Origin: a virus
IMG/VR virus record: IMGVR_UViG_3300017989_000122
Coordinates: 1 to 62,068 of that record
Direction: 5' to 3' (one strand)
DNA: 62,068 nucleotides
Below, one piece after another: positions 23,687 to 32,400 of the stretch (position 1 is the stretch's first letter; each line of letters starts with the position of its first letter). Position numbers and translations under genes: made by a program. The notes under the pieces are model-generated. The model saw only the letters and a list, made by a program, of their open reading frames with translations, was not told the origin of the DNA and did not search any database.

Positions 23687-24291
23687 TGCGTCCAACAATT
23701 AGGCCATTCTTGCAGTTGTTAAACGACCTCGAAGCGCCTGGGGACTTTATGGAACTGGGCGTTTACCAGGGGGACTCCTTCGTGGAACTCCTCGAGGTTG
23801 CCAGGAAACGGCCGGATAAAGGCCGTGTTTGCCATGCTGTGGACTCCTTTCGGGGAATGGCCCAACCTGGCAAGGAGGATGGCGGGCAGGGCAGTGGATA
23901 TCCGTTAGGGCGATTTGACCAGGGCGGGTCGCAACGATTCCGGCACAGATTGGATGGGATGGGTTATCGGGAGTCGGAGTACTTCATCCATGAGGGATAT
24001 GTTCCGGCAATCCTGAATAACATCGAGTCTGAGTTGGTTCTTGGTGCGGCACTCATCGACCTTGACCACTACGAGCCGACAGCTCATGCACTGAAGTGGG
24101 TGTGGGCCAGATTGCAGATTGGTGGGTTGCTGATTTGTGATGACTACTTCCCGAAGCTTGGCAATATAAAGGGATACGCACACAAGGCCGTCCATGAGTT
24201 CGTGATGCTATATCGCGACCGCCTCGACTTAATGATGAGTGGCAATGATGGACGGACACATGCCTTTCGGAAGTTGGAGGAACCGCAATGA
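23686..24291 (+). CDS. TylF-like SAM-dependent O-methyltransferase
   Basis: 201 residues from GTG 23686, which overlaps the previous stop (TAGTG) and has GGAGGAC upstream. The SAM motif is FMELGVYQGDSFVELL. The acidic motifs HAVDSFRGM and LIDLDHYEPT, then CDDYF, match TylF/macrocin O-methyltransferases, which methylate sugar hydroxyls using a metal ion. Context in the sugar island supports methylation of a glycan. Confidence 0.75.
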   Translation: MRPTIRPFLQLLNDLEAPGDFMELGVYQGDSFVELLEVARKRPDKGRVCHAVDSFRGMAQPGKEDGGQGSGYPLGRFDQGGSQRFRHRLDGMGYRESEYFIHEGYVPAILNNIESELVLGAALIDLDHYEPTAHALKWVWARLQIGGLLICDDYFPKLGNIKGYAHKAVHEFVMLYRDRLDLMMSGNDGRTHAFRKLEEPQ

Positions 24292-27173
24292 CGAAGCAGG
24301 AGCCCTTCAATGTTATGTTGGTTTGCCGGAGTGGCGGTGATTATACCTTGTCCGATGTGTTCCTGATTGCCAAGAAGCTTAAGGAAATCCATAAGGAGGA
24401 GGTGCGGGTCATTTGTCTGAACGACAATTATAATCGGACTGCGTACCATCCGAAGTGTTTGTTCCTGCCGCTCCGTGGTAACGAGCCGGGATGGTGGGCG
24501 AAGATGAATCTATTTCGTCCATCACTGGAACGATTCCGGCCTTTTCTTTACATGGACCTCGATACCATGGTCCTCGGTGACTTGCGACCGATGCTGAAGA
24601 AAATCAATAGGAACCGGTTTACGATGCTCACTGACCTATACGAGGAAATCCACGGCCCCAGGGCGGCCAGCGGAGTGATGTGGTTTCCTGCCGGTAGTGG
24701 GGCGGTGTCTCGCATTTGGCAGAGGTGGGATAAAGACCGCGTGGAGGCCATGAAGAAGTTGCGCGGCGACCAGGACTTCATCGCGTCGGTCGAGGAACCG
24801 GAGGCGCGATTCCAAGATGACGTGCCGGGACTGATTGTTTCTATCAAGCCCCTTGACAAAAACAAGAAACCAGAACTGCGTGAGGAAAGGCCGGGGGGTG
24901 CCGTACTGTGCTGTTTGCATGGCAAGCCGCGTTTGGAGCAAGCGGCACAGAAACTTTTATGGGTGGCGAAATACTGCGGTCGCGAGTTCACGTACGAGAA
25001 GCGTGAGGAGCCTGATGACAAGTCGAAGGTGAAGCCGTCCACAAATATGCTACTGAAACTTGCTGGGAGGCAGGACGCGCCGGTCAATCTTGGGCCATGG
25101 TTCTCCATCCTTTGTCCGACCCGGGGACGACCGGAACTGGCGAGGAGGATGGTCGAGAGTGTTTATCGAACGGCGGCGCTCCCGCAACAAGTAGAAACTT
25201 TCATTTACGTTGACTCCAATGATGAGTACTTGGACGGTTACTTGTCCCAACTCGACCACTTGCCATGCCATGTAATTGTCGGTCCATCCGACCGGGGTTT
25301 TGCACCAGAGGATATTGGAGTCGATAAGATGGGGATTGCTTGGAACCAGATGGCGCGGATGGCCAGCGGTCGGTACCTGATGATGGGTAACGATGACTTG
25401 GTTTGGGAAACCAAGGACTGGGATTTGACTATGCTCCATCGCCTTTGGAAAATTCCTGACCAGATTTTCCTGGCCTGGGCCGATGACGGTATCAATGGTA
25501 GGGAGCATTGTGCGTTTCCAATTGTTAGTCAGCGTTGGGTATATGGGAACAATGGCGAGTTTGTTCCCGAGTGTTTTCAATTCTTATACCATGACACTTG
25601 GCTGTTCGATGTGGCAAAGAGAATGGACCTGCATTTCAAGAACCATTGTAAGAAATGGTGGTACGGTGCTGGCTACGAGCGACTTATCTACTTTGATAAC
25701 ATTAAGATTAAGCACGACCATTGTGGTGATAGTCGCCCTGTTGATGACATTCATAAGTTGAACCGTAGGGGCAGGATGGCTAAACATGATAAGGAGGTTT
25801 TCGAGTCGAAGTATGCTGATGAGCTTCGTACACAGCAGCGGGCCAACCTGGAATCATGGTCGGTCATCCCTTGCCAGAACTATGGGGACGAGGAGTTGGG
25901 TAAACTATTCCACGGTAAGCGGGTCGCGCTGGTTGGACCATCGCCGCATCTGCAACGCCATGGTAAGGGAGGTGAGATTGATGGCTACGACTGCATCTGC
26001 CGGGTCAATGAGGTCTACCCGTTCGGACTCGAGGCCGACTATGGGTCCAGGACGGACGTCGTATTCCACACGTGCAATCCGGTCAGCGTATCCCAATTCC
26101 AGAAGGGGATGGGGCGTTACGTCAAGGATGGTTTGCCACCGTTCAAGGCTTTTGTGCGAACCAATCCTGGGATGCGATTTTCGGAGGATGACTTCGTACG
26201 GGAAGTGCTTCGGCATTTTCCCGACTGCCCCCTGGCAAAACTGAACGCAATTCACTTTGACTTGTACTTCCATCAGGTGGGTTCCTTCCCGAACACCGGT
26301 ATCCTGGCCTTGCTAATGATTGCCAACTACAAACCGAAGGAACTACTGCTGACCGGATTCTCCTTTTATGCACAAGGGATGGACCCAGAAGCGCGGCATC
26401 ATAAGGCATACATCGAGTGGGGTGGTGATAATATTTACAATGAGAAGGATGGTGCGAAGTATAAAGGCCACCCACAGGAGCCCCAGCGTGACTGGTTTAT
26501 CCAGCATTTCCTGCCGACTTATGGCAACATGATTCGCTTGGACTCATACTTGGCCGACTCGTTCAATTTGAAATTCAAGAACGTCCTAGACTTGAAGTCT
26601 TTGTCAAAGGAAGCGAAGAAGGCAATCGAGACGTGGAAGGGTGCGTATGGTATGAAGCATCAGTACCGAGGGAGTGACGAAGAGTGGCCTGACAAGGATG
26701 GTCCTGACTTGGTTCGTTACTTCGTCGGTGAGGGGAAGGTTTGTGATGTTGGTTGCGGTATTGGCAGGGTTGCACCATTGTTTGAACCGGATAGGTACAT
26801 TGGCATTGATATCAACGAGAAGGCAGTTGTGAGGGCGAGGAAGGAAATCCCCGACCATGACTTTGAAGTTGTAGAGCATGGTGAATATCCACCGGCAGAT
26901 ACTTACTTGTTCCATACAGTTGCCCTTCATATCCCTGATGATGAACTGCCGAACGTCGCATCTCGCTTACGGGGTCGCGTGGTCATCTTCGAGTCAATGG
27001 ACCGTTCGTTGCGGAATGGCGGTGTTAATTATCAACGTAACCCGGAGGAATACCAACAAGTATTCGAGGAAGCCGGATTCACGATGCTACTTCATTCGCG
27101 ACAACCAAGTAGCATCAAACCAGGATTCCGTGACTACATGGTTTTCCAGAAAGAGAAGGAAGCAGCAAAATGA
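24288..27173 (+). CDS. Four-domain glycan enzyme: two GTs, GT29-like sialyltransferase, methyltransferase
   Basis: 961 residues, start coupled by ATGA. Domain 1 (about 1-200) looks like a GT-A fold with a DLD metal motif at 90-92 in YMDLDTMVLGDL. Domain 2 (about 268-500) is a GT2-like GT-A domain (FSILCPTRGRPELARRMVES, later MMGNDDLVW). Domain 3 (about 540-760) has a sialylmotif-L-like stretch VALVGPSPHLQRHGKGGEID then CRVNE, a motif-S-like stretch FPNTGILALLMIANYKPKEL then LTGFSFY, and H705-x4-E710 as in motif VS of GT29 sialyltransferases. Domain 4 (about 800-961) is a class I methyltransferase with CDVGCGIG at 819-826. It probably builds and caps a short glycan. Substrates are unknown; the GT29 call rests on motifs only. 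Confidence 0.72.
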   Translation: MTKQEPFNVMLVCRSGGDYTLSDVFLIAKKLKEIHKEEVRVICLNDNYNRTAYHPKCLFLPLRGNEPGWWAKMNLFRPSLERFRPFLYMDLDTMVLGDLRPMLKKINRNRFTMLTDLYEEIHGPRAASGVMWFPAGSGAVSRIWQRWDKDRVEAMKKLRGDQDFIASVEEPEARFQDDVPGLIVSIKPLDKNKKPELREERPGGAVLCCLHGKPRLEQAAQKLLWVAKYCGREFTYEKREEPDDKSKVKPSTNMLLKLAGRQDAPVNLGPWFSILCPTRGRPELARRMVESVYRTAALPQQVETFIYVDSNDEYLDGYLSQLDHLPCHVIVGPSDRGFAPEDIGVDKMGIAWNQMARMASGRYLMMGNDDLVWETKDWDLTMLHRLWKIPDQIFLAWADDGINGREHCAFPIVSQRWVYGNNGEFVPECFQFLYHDTWLFDVAKRMDLHFKNHCKKWWYGAGYERLIYFDNIKIKHDHCGDSRPVDDIHKLNRRGRMAKHDKEVFESKYADELRTQQRANLESWSVIPCQNYGDEELGKLFHGKRVALVGPSPHLQRHGKGGEIDGYDCICRVNEVYPFGLEADYGSRTDVVFHTCNPVSVSQFQKGMGRYVKDGLPPFKAFVRTNPGMRFSEDDFVREVLRHFPDCPLAKLNAIHFDLYFHQVGSFPNTGILALLMIANYKPKELLLTGFSFYAQGMDPEARHHKAYIEWGGDNIYNEKDGAKYKGHPQEPQRDWFIQHFLPTYGNMIRLDSYLADSFNLKFKNVLDLKSLSKEAKKAIETWKGAYGMKHQYRGSDEEWPDKDGPDLVRYFVGEGKVCDVGCGIGRVAPLFEPDRYIGIDINEKAVVRARKEIPDHDFEVVEHGEYPPADTYLFHTVALHIPDDELPNVASRLRGRVVIFESMDRSLRNGGVNYQRNPEEYQQVFEEAGFTMLLHSRQPSSIKPGFRDYMVFQKEKEAAK

Positions 27174-28456
27174 AAATTGGTTTTATTGGACTCGGTAAGC
27201 TTGGCCTCCCATGTGCGACTTGTGTTGCCATGAAGGGGCACAAAGTCAAGGGATATGACCTCGACCCATCACGGATGAGTCACGAGCCACAGCCATATCA
27301 GGAAGCCGGTCCATTGGGTACAGGGGACTTCAATGATATCCTGGGTTCCCAGGAGGTGAAACGTAACCTCACTTTCGGGACAGTGGAGGAGGTGGCCCAC
27401 TGGGCGGACATCATCTTCATCGCGGTACAAACGCCACATGACGCGCAGTATGAGGGTGTCACGCGGATACCGATGGAGCGCCGGGACTTCGACTATACCT
27501 ATCTCATCAAGGCGGTCAGTGAGTTGTCAAAACATTTGCTGGAGCGAGGCTCGACTGCCATCGTGACCATCATTTCCACCTGCCTGCCTGGAACAATGGA
27601 ACGATGTGTCCTGCCACTACTGCCGCAAAACGCACGACTCGTTTACAATCCATTCTTTATTGCTATGGGGACGACGATGCGTGATTTCCTCGACCCGGAG
27701 TTTGTACTTCTGGGTGGCAACGATAAGGAAGCAATGAACGAACTGGAAGAGTTTTACAAGACACTCCATGATGCCCCCTGCGTTATGATGAGTTTGCCAT
27801 CAGCCGAGTTGACGAAAGTGACATACAATACTTTCATCAGTTTCAAGATTGCGTTCGCGAACACAGTCATGGAAATCTGTGACCAGATTCCCGATGCCGA
27901 TTGTGATGATGTTGTCGAGGCACTGATGAAGGGGCATCGCCGTATCATCTCACCGGGTTACTTGCACGGTGGCATGGGTGATGGAGGCGGTTGCCATCCT
28001 CGGGACAACATCGCCATGAGTTGGCTGGCACGGAAGTTGGGGCTGTCCTTCGATTTGTTCGACGCGGAGATGAGATGCCGTGAACGGCAGGCGGACTGGT
28101 TGAGGATTATCCTCAGCTATCACCGCAATACGACCGGCCTGCCCGTCGTCATTCTGGGATATTCGTTCAAGCCGGAAACCAATCTTACCGTTGGTTCCCC
28201 GGCCATCCTCGTTCAAAACTTGTTGAAGGAGGAAGGAGTCAGGCCTATCATGGTTGACGAGCATGTCAACCCTGACGACAAAGAGTGGATTTCCATCCCG
28301 GCTATCTATCTCATCGGTTGCCGTCATCCCGAATACGCGGAGCGGCAGTTCCCCGATGGCTCAATTGTCATTGACCCACACCGATATGTTTGTAAGCAAC
28401 TCGCTGACGTGAAAGTTCATCGACTTGGACAGGGAGAACCTGATGCCATCAAGTAA
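27170..28456 (+). CDS. UDP-glucose/GDP-mannose 6-dehydrogenase family protein
   Basis: 428 residues, ATGA-coupled to the previous gene. N-terminal NAD motif GFIGLGKLGLP at 4-14. The catalytic Cys is C275 within GGMGDGGGCHPRDN, the conserved loop of this family. The C-terminal UDP-binding domain begins near VVILGYSFKPETN. Such enzymes oxidise a UDP-hexose to a UDP-uronic acid. It would supply an acidic sugar donor to the transferases of the island. Confidence 0.85.
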   Translation: MKIGFIGLGKLGLPCATCVAMKGHKVKGYDLDPSRMSHEPQPYQEAGPLGTGDFNDILGSQEVKRNLTFGTVEEVAHWADIIFIAVQTPHDAQYEGVTRIPMERRDFDYTYLIKAVSELSKHLLERGSTAIVTIISTCLPGTMERCVLPLLPQNARLVYNPFFIAMGTTMRDFLDPEFVLLGGNDKEAMNELEEFYKTLHDAPCVMMSLPSAELTKVTYNTFISFKIAFANTVMEICDQIPDADCDDVVEALMKGHRRIISPGYLHGGMGDGGGCHPRDNIAMSWLARKLGLSFDLFDAEMRCRERQADWLRIILSYHRNTTGLPVVILGYSFKPETNLTVGSPAILVQNLLKEEGVRPIMVDEHVNPDDKEWISIPAIYLIGCRHPEYAERQFPDGSIVIDPHRYVCKQLADVKVHRLGQGEPDAIK

Positions 28457-29105
28457 TCCAATCTTCATCACTGGATGTCAGCGCTCTGGCCTTTCCATGG
28501 TCGCCGGTGTCTTCGATTGTTGTGGTGCATGGCTCGGCGTCAATGGTGAACGGGGACCGAGGCAGGACGCGTTCGAGAATGTCCGGTTGACCGATGGACT
28601 GGTATTGCCATATTTGCAAATGACGGGACTGCCGGAAAACGGTTCTTGCCCTGTACTATCAATGATAAAGGGCAATCATTGGATTATGCCGAAGTGGGCA
28701 GAAAGGGTCGGTGAGGTCCTAGGCGAGCGCCGGACTGAGGGCGTATGGGCATATAAGAGTTTCCGTATTGCCCTGATGTGGCGGCAGTGGGCACGGGCGT
28801 TTCCTGGTGCGTGGTGGATTATTGTGCGCCGTAACCAGGCCGACCTGGCGAACTCGTGCATCAAAACAGGATACATGAAACAGTTTCAGTCACTGCCAGA
28901 TTGGGTCGACTGGGCCGAAGGATGGTCATCCTTATTGGATGATGTCGAGGCAAACATTCAGGACAGCATTTATTGCGTTTGGCCTTTCAAGTTTTTCCAA
29001 GGAGATTTGTCGGAGATTCGTGGGGCGGTAGAGGGTAGTGGACTGACATGGAATGAGGAGGCAGTTCATAACTTCCTCCCGGCACTGAAAGAAGGGAGTA
29101 AATAG
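28443..29105 (+). CDS. Sulfotransferase-like protein
   Basis: 220 residues from ATG 28443 (GGGAGAACCTG leader; a start six codons earlier is weaker). The P-loop-like FITGCQRSGLSMVAGVFDCC is like the 5'-phosphosulfate loop of PAPS sulfotransferases. A second conserved region WWIIVRRNQADLANSCI fits the 3'-phosphate site with its Arg and Ser. It probably transfers sulfate to a glycan made by the neighbouring enzymes, or is a P-loop relative with another role. Confidence 0.65.
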   Translation: MPSSNPIFITGCQRSGLSMVAGVFDCCGAWLGVNGERGPRQDAFENVRLTDGLVLPYLQMTGLPENGSCPVLSMIKGNHWIMPKWAERVGEVLGERRTEGVWAYKSFRIALMWRQWARAFPGAWWIIVRRNQADLANSCIKTGYMKQFQSLPDWVDWAEGWSSLLDDVEANIQDSIYCVWPFKFFQGDLSEIRGAVEGSGLTWNEEAVHNFLPALKEGSK

Positions 29106-29106
29106 T

Positions 29107-29463
29107 ATGGCTACCTGCACCAACGAAGGCACTCCGAGGATTGCCGGACAAACCTGGATTATCAGGATGGACTGGCCTGCCGGGGTTCTCACCACTGACT
29201 GGTCATTTCGCAGTACATTGAAAACCAACATCGACGATGACGATGAGGATGCCGTACTCCGGTGGGACCACGATGTGACGGCGGCAGAAGTGGCAAGTGG
29301 GGTCGTGCGCGTGGAGTTTACCAATGAGGAAACCGCCGACTTGGAAGGGGACTACTATCACGATATCAAGTTGAAGGACGCGGATGGAAATCGTGGCTGG
29401 GTTCGTTCGCCTACACTCGTCCAGTTCATCAAGCCGGTCACCCAGCGGACGGAGGCAATATAA
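29107..29463 (+). CDS. Small structural protein, fibre-associated
   Basis: 118 residues. Beta-rich with a repeating strand pattern (WSFRSTLKTNIDDDDEDAVL, then GVVRVEFTNEETADLEGDYY), like small beta-sandwich baseplate or fibre-attachment proteins. Its stop overlaps the fibre start (TAATG), so the two are co-translated. Confidence 0.6.
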   Translation: MATCTNEGTPRIAGQTWIIRMDWPAGVLTTDWSFRSTLKTNIDDDDEDAVLRWDHDVTAAEVASGVVRVEFTNEETADLEGDYYHDIKLKDADGNRGWVRSPTLVQFIKPVTQRTEAI

Positions 29464-32400
29464 TGGCTACTGCGTTTGAAATAATCAAAGTTGCGGTTGG
29501 TGATGAGGAGTACACGGTCAGTATTGGAGATGAAGCTTATCCGGCACTGATAGGACCGCAGGGTGAGCCAGGCGAAGCCGGTGGCGTTGTAGGCCCTAGT
29601 GTTTCCGTTGACAATCGTATTGTCCTGTTTAATGGGACCACCGGCAACCTCATCAAGCAATCGGCACATGATGAAACCGACCTTGACAATTTCCTTGCCC
29701 ATCTCACCGACACCACCAACCCTCATAGCGTTACGGCGGCACAGGCTGGGGCGGACCCCACAGGAACGGCGGCGGGCTTGATGTCCACTCACGAGGCAAC
29801 CTACGACCATGCCGATATTGCACTCAATACAACCCACCGTAATACCGTTACAGGCAATCCTCACGCCGTAACCAAGAGTGATGTGGGGTTGGGGAATGTC
29901 TTGAATGCGGCGCAGTTGGCGATTGCCAATGACCTGTCCGACCTAAATGATGCTCCTACAGCCCGTTCCAACCTGGGCTTGGGGAGCATGGCTATCATCA
30001 ATGATGCTCCAAGTGATGGGAAGACCTATGGTCGGAAGGACGGGGCGTGGGAGGAAATCGAGGCAAGTGAGATTGCTAATGCCATCCATGCCGCCACGGG
30101 GAAGACTACTCCGGTCAGTGCCGATGAGTTGGCATTGGTTGACAGCGAAGCCTCCTGGGGCCTCAAGAAACTGACATGGGGCAACCTACAGTCAACTCTT
30201 GAAACTTACTTCGATACACAGTACGATGCCATCAACACGGCGTCCGGCCTGATGACCGCCCACTTGGCGGCATACGCCCACGGCGATATCACTCTTAACA
30301 CTTCCCACCGTAATACGACTTCTGGCAATCCTCACTCCGTTACCAAGTCCGATGTTGGCTTGGGGAACGTGACCAATGATGCACAGTTGAAGATTGCCAG
30401 CGACCTTGCCGATTTGAACGATGCGGCAACGGCCAGGACCAATCTTGGGTTGGGTGGCATGGCCGTGCTCAACGATGCCCCCTCGGACGGAACGACTTAT
30501 GGACGGAAAGATGCCGCCTGGGTTTCCATGGTGACCTCGGTGGTATGGGGAGCCATTACCGGAACATTGTCCAACCAAACTGATTTGCAGAATGCCCTTG
30601 ATGCCAAACTCACTGCGGCCAGCAACTTGTCAGATGTCGCTAGTGCCGCCACGGCCAGGACCAATCTTGGCCTTGGGACACTAGCGGTTATTGATGACGC
30701 CCCCAGCGATGGCAATGTGTACGGGCGCAAGGACGGGGCATGGGAAGCGGTGGACGAGGCGGAGGTTGCCGCCGCCATCAATGCCGCTTCGGCAAAGACC
30801 ACTCCGGTTGACGCCGACAGGTTTGGCATCACCGACAGCGCGGCCTCGTATGCCTTGAAGCAGTTGACCTGGGCAAATCTGCTTGTTGGCGTCAAGGCAG
30901 AAACTGACATTGCTTCGGCGATTTCCTTGAAGCACACGCAGGGAACGGACCTTGGTTTGGACACAGGCGGTTCAAATCCAATCACCGCCGCCACCATCAA
31001 GGGCCATGTCGAAACCACTTCCGGCAATCCTCATAACGTCACCAAGTCGGACGTTGGCCTCGGCAATGTCACCAATGATGCACAGGTCACTTCCGTAACG
31101 GCGAGCGGGGCATTAAATTCTTCCGGTGGCACCACGCCGGACATCTCGCTGGATAATGTCAATACCCGGTACACGTTGGGCAACACAACGGCATTTCCGG
31201 CCCCGCCATCCGCCATTGCGTTCAGCACCTTGGTCGAGCAGGCAATCGGCCATGCTTCCGCAAAGACCACCCCGGTCGATGGTGATAGCATTGGCCTCGT
31301 GGATTCCGAGGACTTGGCGCAGTTGAAGGAAGTTACCTGGGCGAATGTCAAGGCTACGCTCAAAACGTACTTCGATACGGTGTACCAAGGAACAGGTTTG
31401 GCATTGCTCATCGCCAACAATCTTTCGGACCTCAATGATGTTCCTACGGCCCGTTCCAACCTGGGTCTCGGTTCTGCAGCTGTTGGGGATGCACAGTCGG
31501 CGACGCTGACCGCACCGTTGACAAGCACACAGGCTTTTAGCGTCATAGGGTCTGCCGCCCCCACCATTTCGATGCCTGCGGCGACAAACGCCAACGACGG
31601 CTATGCCACTTCTTCGCACATCCAGGCCATCGAAGCGAACACTTCGGCCATCAGCGCACTCGGAACGATGTCCACGGTGAATGATGCTCCGAGCGATGGC
31701 AGTTTCTATGGTCGCTTGAATGCCGCATGGGCAGACTCAACCAACATTACGGCGGTTGGTACTCTCACCTCGTTGACCGTCAGCGGGGATGTAACGTTGT
31801 CCGGCGCGGCAAGCCAACTGTTTCTGCCGCAGGTCAACGATGCCACCAACCCGACGATTGCCTTCGGTGATGGTAATACTGGATTCTATGAAGATGCTGA
31901 TAATCAGTTATGTGTCGCTATTGGTGGGGTAAAGAAGTGGACTTTTTATGCCAGCGTTGCCCAATGTGAAGTTGTTGCTGGTTCTCCTCGCCTAAACACT
32001 ACCAATACACCATCAGCGACAGTTCCAACATATCAATTCTATTCCGACGCCGACACCGGCATTGGCCGTGCCGGAGCCAACCAGTTATCGCTGATTGCGG
32101 GCGGCGTTGAGAACCTACGGCTTACCACTACCACGATTGAGGGATTGCTCCTTACTGCGGATGCCAACAACGTCCGACTCGGAGCCAACGCTGGCAATGA
32201 CTCAATGACTTCCGTTCGCACCGTAGTGATTGGCGTGGGTGCAGGAGAATCATTGACCGATGGCGACAACAATGTAGCCATCGGAGATGAGGCGTTGGGT
32301 GATGCCACCTCTGGATATAATAACATCGCCATTGGTCGTGAAGCACTAGAAGTCCTTATCACCAACGCCAACAATGTCGGCATCGGCTATCAAGCTGGTA

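Noticed and set aside
29700-31500. CRISPR-like spaced repeats
   Set aside because: The repeats are protein-coding fibre repeats (NPHSVT, LGLG) in frame and of unequal sequence.
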